DNA of 64,000 nucleotides from Anagrus nilaparvatae (taxonomy: Eukaryota > Arthropoda > Insecta > Hymenoptera > Mymaridae). Position 1 is the first letter of the stretch. Each line of letters begins with the position of its first letter. Positions 25,001 through 39,800 of this stretch are shown in pieces. The notes under the pieces were generated by a model. It was not told the origin of the DNA and searched no databases. It saw nothing but the letters and a program-made list of their open reading frames with translations. A program made the position numbers and the translations under genes. Location of the stretch: NCBI GenBank assembly GCA_022575985.1, contig JAKSXM010000238.1:12914001-12978000 (forward strand). Direction: 5' to 3'.

Positions 25001-25567
25001 TATCCAATCATTTTTTAAAGAAATAATATTTTTTTCCATTTAAAATAATTAAAAGAAATTTTTTTTAAAACTCATATATAAAACAATATAACAACATTTT
25101 CATTATTAATTAATTTATAATTTATAATTAATATGAAAAATATATCTAAAACAATGTAATACTTTTAAACTGAATACATGTTTCAAACTAAAAAATTTAA
25201 TAACAATTTAAAAAAAAATTGAAAAAAGTCTTATACTAATATTTGTAATATATAATATATCATAAGACTTAATTAATTATATCTCAACCAAATATATATT
25301 AAAATTTTAACATTACAAAATAACTTATATTCAATATTTCATAAAACTAAAATAATAATATTTGAATATAAAAAAATCTTAATTATAGGATTAATAATAA
25401 ATATACAAAATAATTTACAAAATTAACAAACATACAAAACTACAAATATACAAAACTAATAAGACTTAAGATTTCAGAAACTAAATTATATTAATTATTT
25501 ATTAAAAATTGATTTACAATTTTGCCTGCTTAAAAAATTTAGATACAAATTTTTCTAAATTATTATA
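25001..25567. other. A/T-rich DNA downstream of the BTB gene
   Basis: Presumed 3' UTR of the BTB gene (minus strand) and spacer. No other feature seen. Confidence 0.5.
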
Positions 25568-27257
25568 TTACCCATGTATATGATAAAAATATGAAAGAAT
25601 GTCATCGACTGCATCAGGATACTGTGACCTTGAAGTTTTATAAGATTCAGATGCAATTACTTGTTTGAAATTTGAATAGATAAAATTTAATGCCGCATCT
25701 TTCAAGTTTTCAGCCTCTGAAAACTTAGCCCAAACAAGACAAATAAATGCATTATTTATATCTATACTTTTAATCAGATAATTTTCATGAAATGATTTTC
25801 TGGTGAAAATTTTATACTTATTGTATAAACACAACAATTCAGTTCTGATATTGTAATCTATAGATTCTGGCTCCTGGTTAATGTATAAATATTGGAGAAA
25901 GGCATCTACTGCTGATTTGGTAATTGCATTTTCTGTTATTTCATTTTTTTTCTGCTCCAAAATTATATTTTCTAATACAGGAGATTTTCCTGCTAATATT
26001 ATTTTATGGGCCTTTGATACCCCTCTATTATTATCAGAATATATTACAAAATCAGTCAGACATTCTTCCTTTGCAAATTTGTAGCAGACGTTATTAAATA
26101 CATTATTAGATGTTGAATCTGAAACAAAAATTAATTTATTGTGAATATATTTTGTACAATATTTAGGGAAAATAAAAAGAGCTTACCAATTGTATCTATA
26201 CAGCTTTGATCTTTATCACTTCCATCATCAACTAAAAATTCGCTTTCATCACTGCTAACATCTTGGATTAAATTTTTTGAGCAAAGTCTTTTATTTCTTT
26301 TTAATGGAGGTTCTTCATCTTAAAAATAAAAAAATGCGTATTTAAATCTAGATTTAAAAATTATTTATAATTTATATTAGTTACCTTCATCTGATGTATC
26401 TGATGTTAAATTTTCATATTTGATTGTTGCTGTAACATAAAAAAAATTATAATAAAAAAAAAAATGATTTAATCAAATGAATATTTTATTTTACTTTGAA
26501 AAAAAAAATTATGATTTAATTGAAAAACCTTTTTTAATACTAGTTGTATTAAGAAAATATTAAAATTTATTTAAGCATAAAATTAATAATCTGCCTTTTT
26601 TCAGTGTTGGAATTATAAAATTCGTTTTAAAATAGATTTAAAAAAGTACAAAGTAGGTATATATATGTACCTTTACTTTTTTCCTGATTATTTTGCTCTT
26701 TGGCTGCTCTTTCCTGAATACCTAATAAGAAAATAAAAAAACGATAAATATAATATTTATGTATTTTAAGAAAGAAAATTTTTAATTTAAATGTTAAATA
26801 TAATTTTTGTTCCCAAATTCTAATTTAGTGGCCTAGGTAACCACCTAGCATCATTAAAAAGTCTACAAAAACATTTTTCACTACATTTCAATATTGGAGC
26901 GGTAAAGGGGTGAAAAATGGGTGGGGAAATCACCCCTTGACATTGCCCACAATTTTCCGATTGGATGTTTTATAAGCATTATTTTTCTGAGGCGAATGCA
27001 GAAGGTTTCACCTGGATTCATGCACTTTCACAGGTAGTTATAGGTGAAAAACACTATTCCCCTGACTTTAAAAAACTTTAAAAAATGATTAATAAATAAA
27101 GTGTTTTACCTTTGGACCGTGATGAAGATCTGGTATTACTTGACGAAGCTTCATGCTGTTGACTTTTATCTGCCAAACTAAAGTTTTGTTTCCTTTTATT
27201 TCCATTCACACTGCGTGTACCTTTACTTTTAGAATTTTTATTATGATCAGCCTCCAT
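25568..27257 (-). CDS. BTB/POZ-BACK protein, SPOP-like without MATH domain
   Basis: Five coding exons (27110-27257, 26671-26721, 26385-26429, 26187-26318, 25568-26118), all joined in phase 1, encode 308 residues. Residues 1-125 are low-complexity and charged: a Lys/Ser/Asn-rich start with NTRSSSRSKG, then acidic DTSDEDEEPP and VDDGSDKDQS. The last exon holds a BTB fold beginning at TDFVIYSDN (about 147), with SKAHKIILAGKSPVLENIIL and AVDAFLQYLYI. A BACK-like tail follows, FSEAENLKDAALNFIYSNF to ILSYFYHIHG. In SPOP-type proteins the BTB binds Cul3 and an N-terminal MATH domain picks substrates; here MATH is missing. Function is therefore uncertain: a Cul3 adaptor with an unusual recognition region, or a nuclear BTB protein. 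ATG GAG GCT was chosen because it follows an acceptor (TTTACAG|AG). Confidence 0.8.
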
Positions 27258-28468
27258 CTCTGTAAACAATAAATAATACTAATAAATTAAATGTCAATAA
27301 AATTACATTTTTTTTTGCCAAACACAATTGCAAATGGATAGAACTACTTATGTTAGGATGCCCACTGAGTCATTTGTTAAGAGCCTTGGCTAGCTAACTA
27401 AAAATCACCCAGGTGAAAATTTTCCCGGCTAAAAATTTAGGATATCTTTAAATACACCTCCCTAGAATCTAATTTCAAATGATTTTGTAAAAAAACCTGA
27501 TCCGACCTGAAGGGGGAGGAGATAAAAAATTTTAGCACCTAGATGAAAAATTCGTAACCACACAGGAATTAGGCTAACAAATAAATATAGATGCAAAATA
27601 TAGCCAATATGCAAAATCGCACCCTTGAAAAATTGATCCGAAAAAAGTTACGACTGTTTAACTATTAATTAATAGTTAAACTAAGTTAATTTAAATTTGA
27701 AAAATAGTGCCTGCGCTACAGTGATCTAAAAAAGGGTGAAAAACATGTGGTAAAAAATTTTCTTAATAACATAATTTTTACCAGATAATGTATATGCCAC
27801 AGTAAAATACCAATCAAAATTTGAACAAGAATTTAAATTATTTTTAAAAAACGAGATATGTTTTTTAATAATAAATAAAAATAATTAATAAAATTAAGTA
27901 TATAGCACAGTGCATCGATTATTTAATTTAATTAATTAAAATCTATATTTTCATTTTCAAAATTAATTATAAAAATTGTACACATGCTGTATATTTATTA
28001 AAAGACCGCGAATGTAAAATTAGATGTAAACAAGAAACATAACGTATCTCACTCAAAAATGTTGCAAAAATGATTACTTTTAGTGAAATAAATGAAAAGA
28101 GTAATAAAATAATAATTTTTACCTTAATATTATTGTTAAATAATTAATGTTTAAATACTAAAAATATATTCTGATGATATTAAAAACCGTTAATATATTT
28201 AATTAATACTGCTTCACACAGCGAAATACACTCCGTACATTTAAAAAAAATAATTACTATTATAAATTTTTTTTAACTAACAAATAATTTTTAATATTTA
28301 TTTTCACTTAATATTTTAAAAATTAATTAATCAGATAAGCAAAATCAAGTTATTTTAGACAATTTAAATTTTTTTAAAAACTTAATAACTTTATTTGGAA
28401 AAGCACATGGGGTGAAAAGCTGATCTTGGTGAACGATATACTAAGAAACCCTCTCTTTGTTCTAAGAA

Positions 28469-28512
<44 letters not shown>

Positions 28513-29352
28513 TAAATTATTACGCATGATCATTAAAATGTGCGGGAATCAATTTTTACACACTCAAAAATTAGAAAAAATAATGTGTTTTGGTTAATTA
28601 TCGAAATCCGTTTCTTTACGAATTTTAAAATGATATGATAAAAATATTAATAAAAATCATAATTTTTTATCGTCGTTATCCTCTTCTTACCTTGAATTTT
28701 CCAAGAAAATTTTTCAGTTAATTAAATTTTTCTTGATTTTTATCCAAGCAAAAAAAATGCCAGTATATTTGAATTGAAAAATTTATTAATTGTTAAACGA
28801 ATTTACTAATCACCAATCATGTTTATTAGCAAGTTAATATAATATTAATTGATAAATATATTTTTTTTACATAACATTTTTTATCTATATTGAGTTTTAT
28901 TATTGAACTGATTGTTAAATCAATTTTTTTATAGAATCAAAAGTAAAAAAACTTTTTCTTAATTACCTTGTTTATAAACAAAAATTAAATTTAAAAAATT
29001 TAATAGGGTTCTTAAAAATATTCTATATGCAAATTTTAAAATATAATTTAAAATTAATTTATTATTCATGTGTAGTAATACAAATAATACTGCAAACAGA
29101 GCAGAAAAAAAGTAGCAGTTAAACAAAAATTACATATTTTTATATTGATTTTTTTTAACATAATTTTTAAATTTTTTAAATTTATATAAATATACAAATT
29201 GTTTCATTTATTAAGTATTTATTATTACGTTTTTTCAATTTATGTAATAATTATTACTCTTGTGCATTATTTTTTACATAGAAACTCTTATATTAAATAA
29301 TTTTTACAAAAATTATTCGTCTTGTAATTTGTATTAAATTATGTCTAAATAT
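27258..29352. other. Spacer between the BTB gene and Paf1
   Basis: Holds the unplaced leader exon and promoter of the BTB gene, the (AT)n tract, and the Paf1 3' UTR near 29353. 27360-27750 is GC-richer and may be old element sequence; no coding signal. Confidence 0.45.
28470..28509. repeat. (AT)n microsatellite
   Basis: About 38 bp of uninterrupted AT dinucleotides between the BTB gene and Paf1. Confidence 0.95.
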
Positions 29353-31600
29353 TTATTCACTCTCAGAACCACTTCCACTGCCACTTCCAGAACCACTACC
29401 ACTGGCACTTCCACTTCTTTCACTTCCACTACCATTTGGTGACTGTGATCGTGATCGAGATTTTGATTTAGATACTGAACGCGATCTTGACCTTGAGGTC
29501 TTAGAGTTTGCAGATCCAGAGCGGGATCTGGACTTAGATGAAGCTGCCGATTTTGGAGAACCAGAACGAGACCTGCTTGATGATTTGCTTCGTGATCTGC
29601 TACGTGATTTACTTCTAGATTTACTGCGTGATTTGCTTCTAGATTTGCTCCGTGATTTACTTCGAGATCTACTACGAGATGAACGAGCTTTTGAGGATGA
29701 TCTTGAAGCAGATCGAGAATGAGAACGAGATTTGGACCTTGATTTTCTACTTGAGGATGCTCGAGATGAGGCCCTTGAACCTTCTTGCTCTTCATTTTCA
29801 GATTCTTCTGAAATTAACAAAATAGTTATTTATTAATTTTTATTAGTTTAAAAATAAATAAGACCTTGCAAGTTTGCTAGACATTTCAAAGAAAAAAAAG
29901 TCAAAAATAAAATATACCTTTATCATCTTCTTTTTCTTTATCTTCCTTGTCAGAAGCACCTTTCTTTTGAGTTTCTTGAACCTCCAATTCTTCTTCTTCC
30001 TCTTCTTCTTCTTCTTCTTCCTCATCTTCATCATTTGGAGGTTCTAATTGTTTTTCACGAACTCGCTGCATTTTAAATTCAACAGCATTCATTGGTCGAT
30101 GTTGTACAACAAGTCGAGTATTATTAGTTGGTTGACCAACTTTTTGTCTACGTTTGCTAAGTCTAACTCTTGTTTCTAACTCATTGTAAAATACCTAAAC
30201 AATTAAAATTTTGATAAAAATCCTACAAATTTATAATAAAAGATAATTAAAATTGTAAAAGAATGTTTTACTCACTCCATCTTCTCTCATAACCAAGAAA
30301 TAATTTTCTTCGTATCCTTTAGATGCTTTACTTTTAACATTCCAATTGTACTCTCGGGCCATTTTGTATTCATATTCATCTTCGTCAGCATATTCAATTC
30401 CTGCAAGAAAATCTCTTTTTCTTTTCTCAAGTGTTTCTTCTGTTGGTAAGAAGTAAGCAACAAATTGTTCTCCACTCTCATATTTCACACCCCTTAAAAA
30501 ATCATTTTGAGCTTAGCAATGTATTTATTTGTTAATTAAAAATATAAAACTAACCGAATTAATGCTTGTGACATTTCTTCAATTTGAGCAGGTAATGAAT
30601 GTCCCACTGGGGCTGGATCAGAATCAAAAATGACTTGAGCACATGGGTATTTCCAAATCTAAAATAGTAATATAAAAGTTTGATAAATAAATACATGTTA
30701 AAACAAAAAAACTTTTTGTGTCATAACACAATAACATACTTTGAAATCAGGAAAGAATGGTAAGACTTCAACAGGAACAACATTGGGTTTGCTATAATGC
30801 TTCTCAATAACTTTTTTACTATCTTCAAAAGTTTTTTCAATAGCTCTTATTTGTGAGTCTCTGTCCATGTAAAGAGTATCTTCCTAAAAATAAAAAAAAT
30901 AAAAATTTTAACATTCAAACAAATATTTAAAGTGAAGAAAAAGCTATGAAAAAAGTACGTTAAAGAATTTTTTGATGTTATGTCCAACTTTAGCTTCAGC
31001 CTTGTCTGATGTTGTCTGAGGTTGAAATCTAGTTTGTTCGGTAGATATATATTCAGTTCTTCTAAGCCATGATACACTGCGTGCATGATGCCTTGATCTT
31101 TTAGAATCCTGTGGAGTAAGAATATCTTCTTCTAATAATCTTTCATCGGCAGGATCCAATTGAGCATTTTGATCACACGCATAAGTATCTTTATCTATAA
31201 GGTCAATCTCTACTCCAAGATCATGTTCCGTTAATACCTCATATTTAGAATTTCTTTCCAATGATGTTGGGTTATATTGTATAAATCTAAATTTAATGTT
31301 AAATTTTCAAATTATTGCAGTTATTGCAAAAAATAAATAAGAATGTTATAACAAACCTAGTGCTTTCAAAAGGATATGCTAAAAATTTTGGATCAAAAGC
31401 AATATCTGGTAAAGTATTACAATATTTTACTTTGCATAATAATTCTAATCTGCAAATTACATGTTAACAATTAATTTAATTCTTATGAGATAACTTATGG
31501 TAGATGAAACTTGTAATTTTTAAAATACTTACTTTTTTTCTTGACCTCTTGCTCCACGTTTATCCCTATCAGCAGCCCCATTTTGTATTGTTGGAGGCAT
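29353..31600 (-). CDS. atms: Paf1, RNA polymerase II-associated factor 1, with RS-rich tail
   Basis: Core subunit of the nuclear PAF1 complex, which travels with RNA polymerase II and supports elongation and histone H2B/H3 modification. Eight coding exons (31533-31600, 31357-31449, 30959-31286, 30740-30883, 30555-30658, 30276-30492, 29918-30194, 29353-29807) give 561 residues. Family landmarks in order: [141 protein letters not shown]. An unbroken run of Glu follows (about 370-385). The last exon (411-561) is then almost wholly Arg-Ser/Lys-Ser dipeptides and ends in Gly-Ser repeats and SESE. Human PAF1 is 531 residues with an acidic tail, so the RS block is extra. All junctions are in frame. 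Confidence 0.95.
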
Positions 31601-31849
31601 TTTAAAGCAATTTTTATAAAATTTAACTCACATGGATTAAAAATAAAACTGGAGTTTAATAATAAATAATTAACCTACAAATGCAAAAATTTACGATATT
31701 GAAAATTTTACATCGAATTTTAGCATTCAAGTCCATGTAAACATTTTATAATGTTTTAATACTAGATTTTTTAAATTATTTTTAGTTTAAATAATTAAAT
31801 AAGCAAATTTCCATGGTTAAGCAATTTTTGGTAAACATAATAAATACAC

Positions 31850-31925
31850 TGTACACAAGGGAACCATACTTTTTACTTGTCTGCTGTGTACACACGGAAA
31901 AAACACGCCGGGATAAGGGAAAATC
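31850..31925 (-). promoter_or_regulatory. Putative Paf1 promoter island
   Basis: A GC-richer patch of about 75 bp, 250-320 bp upstream of the Paf1 ATG, in a zone that is otherwise A/T. No clear TATA or initiator is seen. It is called from composition and position only. Confidence 0.3.
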
Positions 31926-33844
31926 AGTATTTTATACCAACATTCAAAAAAATAAAAAAAAAACATAAAAAAATAATAAAAAGTAAATAATAAAAAATTA
32001 TTCTATCCAACAGATGTAAAAAAACATAAAAAAATTTATTTTTAATAAGTTTTTAAGTTTTAAATAATAAAATATAAATTATTTGTAAAATGCATTGTTA
32101 GTTGGTAACATTTTCAAAAAACAAGCGCGTATATTTAAATATCATAAATATGATAAAACAAACAAAGGGTTTAGTAATTAAAATTCAAATAATATGCAAC
32201 TATTTTATTTATTTAAACTTTATGAAGTTTTTTATTTACAAATATATCATAATTTATATTACCATGTACATTTATGAATACCAGCGCATTAAAAATACGA
32301 TGTCGTGCGTAAAATAATATTATGCAAAAAAAAAAATTGAAATAATGATAAAACAATTGTTGTTATTACATAAAGTAAGCATTTTTTTTTTTTTAGATTT
32401 TTATTTATATTATTTTTACATTTTTTATAAGTAAATATAATAGGCAATATTTTTATTTTTGCATTGATAAAATTTATGATTTTTTTTTTATTTATTTTAT
32501 CACACCAGGTGATTAAAAAAAATATATATATGGGCAAGTCCAGGTAATATTGTAAAATTTTTTATCTTTCATTTATTGATTTGGCTTTAAGTGTTAGTTT
32601 GAAACTAAAATTATAAAAAATATCTATAATTGATACCTGAACTAGCCTTTTTTAAATATCTATGATAAATTTACATAAATTGCTATTTTACAAAATACAA
32701 GTTCATTGTTATTGATATTTAAAAAAAGAAAAGATGACAATATATAAAATCATAATAATAAAATAATAATTATAATTTATTAACAAGGATCGTTACAGTT
32801 TTTTGCAAGCGATTTGCAAAAACTATATTTACAAATAATAAAAAAAATTTTTTAATAAATTGGTAAGAATTGATAAAAATTTTAACATTTTTATAACTGA
32901 TTATAGAAAATTCCAAGAACTTCATATGTTTTAAGATAAAAAATTTAAGTACATGAGTTTATTTTAGTAAAAAATGCATCAGTTTTAAAATAACATAGGA
33001 AATTCTTAATAAGTACAAATAAATCACTATTTTAACTGATAAAAAGAAAAAAACAAGTTAAACTTAAAGAATAATGGATCTCCTTTGGAGCTATAATGAT
33101 AAAACAAAGTACACTTGAGTATACATAATAACAGATTAAATTAATTTTTGTGCTAGATAATCGAAGTATGGAACAGTAATGTTTGAAAATTTATTTAACC
33201 ATCCATTAATAATTTAATATTTTTTAACATTTATTTGATTATGTAAGATTTAAAAAAATTATATTAGATTGAAAAATTGAAATATTTTATCTGAACTCAA
33301 CCTAAAACTCAAACTAAATAATCACAAAAAATTGATATAAAATAGTTAAAAATTTTAGATTCAACGGTGCTAATTTGTGCCAAGCATTAAAAATTATTTA
33401 CTAAAATATTTCTATAATGACAATTCATTTTCCCAATGATCTAAAAATCACTAAAAAAAAATTTAATTCGATACTTTCGACATTGCACATGTACTAAACT
33501 AACGTACATAACTTTCTCTACATTTTTTACCCTAAATGTAATTTTTTGCTATTTTAAAGTAAAATAGTTTTTTTTTTTTTTTTTTTTTCTTTTTTTTTTT
33601 TTTAAATTTTAAATTAATAAATTTTTAAAAAATAATTAGACTTTACATTTATGTAACGTGATACAATATATTACAATCAATAATCAATAAAATTCACAAT
33701 AAAACTTCTCAGGAAAAAAGGCATAATTTTTTTTTTTAAATAGCTGATTTTTCATAATCACAATTGTTTTTTCAACACACTGTTAATAATAGTGTCTTTA
33801 TAAAAATTAACTTGATTCATAAATCAGTCTTGTTTTTATAGAAT
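31926..33844. other. Spacer between Paf1 and nervana A
   Basis: A/T-rich, with a poly(T) run near 33567-33604. Includes the nervana A 3' UTR. No gene recognised; short frames are chance. Confidence 0.5.
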
Positions 33845-36800
33845 CTAAGATTTTTCTTCTGGTGGTTTATTATCAACTTGAATTTCAAAATGAACCATAC
33901 CCGTTCTTTCTCTGATTGATTTATTGTATTTAATATTTTTTGCCCAAGCCCTGCATTCAATATTGATAATAATATTTTCTGAAAATAATGCAGTAAAATA
34001 ATTAGCAAAAAAAAAATATTTAAATTTTAGTTTAGAAATTCGAACTTACTTGCTGGACGTTTGAAATTTACAGCTACTATAGGACTTAAATAACCTGGTA
34101 CATTTTTGTACGGAAAATAATAACTAGGAAATCCTCTGATTGGATAATATTCAACTAGTCCAATATTTTCTTTATCATGAGGATTTTCGCCTGTGCAGGA
34201 TACCCAAACTGTATTTAACTTTTCTGGACTCTGTTTGAAAAAATTTTTCATCATTATTATGTCAAGTGAAATTTTATTTAACAATGATAATTACCGATTT
34301 TGCTACTGCTTGAATGTGTTCGACAAGATCTTCTGGCATATCAGATGGCAAATTATTTGTATCGTTATAATACTCAGGTATCCATCCATATATCTGTGAA
34401 AAAAAATATACTTTTAAAAATGTACACATTACGAATCATTTGGGGTTAGTGGTCACCCGAATATATCCGGTTTTTTGGTACCTGACCCGAAAATTTAGCT
34501 TTTGAACATGGAACATGTTCATTGGAGGGGTATTTGAAAAAGTTTGGCTCAGCAGGGGGGGATGTGAAAAAGTGACGTTTTTAGGGGGGGGGGGGGTGAA
34601 ATGGACTTAGGGAGCATTGAGCATTCAGACGAGAAAAAAAATTTTAACCACCACCTCCAAAATTTACTCCCACTTTTTATTATTTAACATGCAAGAAAGG
34701 GTCAAGAGGGGGTAAACATCGAAGGTGGGGGCTATAATTTTTTTCTTGTTTGAATGCTCCCTTAGAATATTTTCGATTTTCGATTTAGGGAATAATTTGA
34801 AGTTGGAGTTAGGGCCTGATCAAACATAAGAACAAGAACTTAGAATACTTTAAGTTTATGGACCTAGGATAATTTATATTTCAGGATTTATTATAATTTC
34901 GGTTTTTGGATTTATTATAATTTCGGTTTTTGGATTTATTACTGTTATGAGTGAAAATGTTCCATTCTCGTTGTTTGTGTAGTTACACATATCAGTTATA
35001 AATTTTTTGACAAGTCAGATTACATGCAAGGCTCGAAATTTCTCGAAAAAGGTCTGCAGTTTAAGTTTTGAATCGAAAGCTTTCTTGGCTATATTTATAT
35101 GAAAACTAATCCAACTTGAAGCAAAAAACCCCAAATTTCAGGTATCTACCACACACCCCTAGTATACAGAAAAGGCCCAAATAGCAGTACTCGGTGATTC
35201 CGAGCGGGACGTGTTGTTGTTTTTCAAAGCGGTGACCGTCAAAAAGCAAACAATACGTCCCGCTCGGAATCACCGTGTATAAATATTCAACAAATTATTT
35301 TGACTCCACCACCCCCCCCCCCTCAAATTTATCTAATCCATATGAAAATTTGCATTATTTTGGTCAGATTAAACATTTTTTTTAAAAATAGGCAATTTTT
35401 TGAGTTTCGGCCAAAATGAAAATAAACAATTTTACGAAAAATTGTATTTCAATTTATCGTTTTTTAATAAACTCAAAAGGATATTATTAAAAATTGGCAA
35501 TATTTTGCATTTTTTCGATGATTTTCAAGTAAATTTTCTCTGAAAATATGCAATTTTATGGAAAATAGTATACCACCATTTTTGTTTAGAATAAAAAAAT
35601 ACCTTTTCTTGTCAGCGGCCAGAAAGCACGTATTTCCCACCGGAAAAGACGCGTTTTCTCGCCACTGACGAAGAAAAATCGTATATGACCCTTCTCCATA
35701 AATAAAGAATGACCCAAATCACAGTTTAATTTACGTGCGATTTGGGCGATTCTTTCCTTTTCTGGACACGGGATCGTAATATACTAATAATTTTGTAAAA
35801 TATAAATAAATTTACCCCTTTAATGGATTAAGGGGTTGGTGGTAATTTCCATGGGAAAATGGTGGGCATTGGAGGGGGCAGATTTTTTTTGTGCAAACTG
35901 AAGTTAGGAATATCCTCAATAGAATTTTTTACTTTATTTGCATATTCATTTTTCGTCTATTTACTACTCGAAGGTCGATTTACTTTATTGACTGTACTAA
36001 TAATATTTAATTAAACAATTTATAAAATAATTGGTAATAAATTATAATTCAAACATTGATAATGAAATTAGGAATGAGCGTGTCCAGTAGACTAATATTT
36101 ATTTTATTTGCTTAAGAAATTAAGGTAAACGAGAACATAAAATTAATATCATAAATTAAATACAAAGTTTTTTCTTCGATAAAATTGATAATGAATGAAA
36201 AAGGCACTCCCAATTCGAAATTAGTGGAATAAAATATTTATTTATGATAAGACAAATACGCACTTATTATAATCAGAATACTGAAACTTTTTTTAATCCA
36301 AGGGTAATCGATATTTAATATCATTTAAAATAAAATTTATTTACCCTGTTAAGTTTGATAAAAACGCATGGAGCTGAATTATGATATCCATAATTTTGAG
36401 TTGGTGAACAAATTCCTAAGTTATTTAGAAATACAGAGCAGACATTTCCTTCTTTTGGTAATTTACCATAATCACATACTTCTTGGTTTCTACCACCTTG
36501 TGGTAATGACCTTGAATCGATGTATTCTATAAAAATATACATAAAATTAATGTTTATTCAAATTTTTCAAATAAAATAAAAACTTACTCTCGAGAAATTT
36601 ATTTATTCGATTGATCCAACCTGTTATTTCTGTTGTATTTGCTGTATTATACCATATTAATGATTCAGATGCAAGATCAGGTGACGGCCTGAATCCTAAT
36701 CCTAAATAAATGAAAAAAAAAACTTTAATTTGAGCCAAAAATGTTGTTATTCTTAGTTAAATAAATTCTTACCTGGATTTGTTCCTATTAAACTTTCTTC

Positions 36801-39800
36801 TAAAATATATTTTGGTTGATGTTCATCTATCGTTGCCATTAAACCCATTCCGCAGAGTGCACATAATATCGCTAATACAGTGTAAAATATTAGGTAAAAA
36901 ATTCCTGACATTCCTGTAATAATAGAAAATATATTAAATTTAATGAAAATCTTGGCTTATAAAAAAATAATTCTTAAATAGTCTCGTGTACTGATTGGGT
37001 TCAGAATACTTGGGGAGTTTTAACAAGAAAAACAAGATAATGTTTTTTGTACTATTTTAAATTAGAATATTTTATTAAAGTACATGTAGGTATAGAGTTG
37101 ACTGGTTTTTTCTGGTATTTTTTAGGAAATAATATCGCAATTATAAATACGAAATTATATCGCAAAAGTCACGTATAACACCTTTATGAAATTCCAAATT
37201 AAAACAAATTAACAAAAATATATTTTAGTAAAGTTAACAAGTTATATATCTATAATTAATAATTATTGCGTACATAAAATATACAGATATGACATAGTAG
37301 TACAGTAGCTAATTTATGAAAAACTCCAAGGAGCAAACATAATATCATTTTAATAAATAAGCTCAAAATAATCTTAAAAATGTCTATTTACTTTTAAAAA
37401 AAAAATTTTTTTTTGTCACTATAAATAAAAATTAGGGCTTTAAAAAAATATAAAATTTTTGTTTATTTAAAACTAAATAAATTTAAGTAACCCAAATTTT
37501 CAAGTTAAAAAAAAAGTAATTTCTCCAGAAATAAAATTAACGTAGATTGACTCATATACACTTTATGCTAATTGGAAAAATTCAATACAAGTAAGAGTAA
37601 CCCCATCTGCTCCAAATTTTCCCTAAAAATCTCATTTTTTTTTTGTTTCATAAATACAATTTTTTTTAGGGTCTAAATATTGCTTTACAAAAATAGATTT
37701 TATGTTTACTTTATGAGATTTACTAAGAAAAATTTATGTACATAAAAAGATATTTTTGGTTTTTCTTTTAAAGCTTTTATCTGAAAAGATATTTTTTTTA
37801 ATTTAATATTTTCATGAAATTTATTGTTTTATTAATAAATTATTTTTTACGATTATTTATCATTCTGATGTTTTTAAGACGTTTAAGTAATTAAAAATTA
37901 ATTTAATGAAATTTCAGTGAATATTATTTAACAATAATTAATTTATTGTTGTTATAAATAATGTTAAGCTGACAGTTTCAAGTGTGCTAATCTTTCGTTT
38001 GTCAGGATTTATGCACCTATAAGTATTGTTGTTGAGTTATTAAATTATTAATAAATTAAACTTTGATTTAATTTTCTAAAAAAAATTGATTTTCAGCAAA
38101 AGAAAAAATCTATTTTTCCGGTTTTCAGCATGAGATAAATATGTTATGTCATATTACAGCTTTATTCCTATTACATCATTCAATTATTTAGGAAATAAGT
38201 ATCATTCACAATTTTTTATAATATGCCAAATAATTATATATGCATCATTTCACGTCAAATGTGAAAATTGCTAATCTAAACGAAATGACTTTTTTTCAAC
38301 ATGACAACAGAATTTTTTCAGAAATCCTTTTAATAAAAATTTTTAACAATTTAACTAAAAATTATTTTTGCAATTGTATTAGTTGATGAATCATATAGTA
38401 CTTTATTAATAAGAAATTTTAGTAACGTTATACTTGATTTAAAAATGACGATTATGCTTAAATTATTTATCTTCATATTTAAGTGCTTGTATTTACAAAT
38501 ATTTTTAAAAATATTTTGATTAAATTTTTGTAAGCAATGCAGTTTAAACAAGATTTTATTATTAAGATTTTATCACAAGATCAATGATTAAGAGTATTTT
38601 GGTAATTTTTCCAATAAATGTTTAAATTAATAATTTTACTGAGTCATTTGACCAAAAATAAATAAAATCAAAAGTAAACAATTTTTGAAAAAGGGACTAA
38701 AATATTCGAAATTATTAAATATTTTATGAATAATTCTTCCTAAATTTGACTAGAGTTAGGCAATAAATAATTTAGTAACTCTAAGCACCAAAAAACGTCT
38801 AAATAATAAATAAATGATGTAATTTGCCTTTTGTTATCAGTTTCAAAATAATATCATCAGTATAAATAAATCAATTGACATAAATATTTTAAATAATAAA
38901 AAAAAAAAAAAAAAAATCAAAAAAATATACAGCAGCATGTATTACGAAAATTCTTGTTAAAAAAAATCGTAAAAAAAGTACACAATGTGATTTAAAAAAT
39001 AGGAATAATAAAAAAAAAAATAAATAATAATTTTTCATCTGATTATAATTATACTATAATAAATTATATTATTCAATATAAATCTTTGTGCAATTATATT
39101 CAAACTATATATCATATTAATTGTTGCTTTTATGTATATGGGTTAATCCAGTCGATTTTTGAGGAAATTTGAAAAATTTTAAATTTTAGTCGCTGCCCAG
39201 TAGCTAATTTTGTGTTTATCAACCTTTCGAATTGGCATTAAAAAATAATTCTTTTTTAAATTCTTTTTATTAATTAATTTTGATTACTCAATAGGCTGAT
39301 TCTCAATGCTATAAACCAATTAGTAGATTCTGTCTCTTTTACCAGCTTTTACCCATTGCAATAGGTAAATTTTATGTAATTTACTGATTTTACTAAATAC
39401 CTAATGGGTAAATTACTGATCTATACTGAGGTACCAGTTCCAACTGACGATTTTACTCATTCAGGTTTAGTGGGTAACTCATAAAAAAAAGTAATATAAA
39501 AGCAGCAGAATTTTTGACTTTTTTTGACAAATTTCCAAAATTTTATTTTTCAATTATTTTGACGCCTTAAAATAAACTGTCAATGATCCTTGGAAATAAA
39601 AGAATGTTTTGTAAAGTATAAAAAAAAAACCTGTAACAATGAAAACTTTCAAAAATTACCTTGCAAAAACTACCTGAATCAAACCATATAAAAAAAACAT
39701 ATATACACACGTCGTAATTTACAATAAGAAAACAAGATAAAAAAATCATTGACTAGTTTTTTTCTTAAAAAAAAAAATTATCATAATAATGTCTCTCTTA

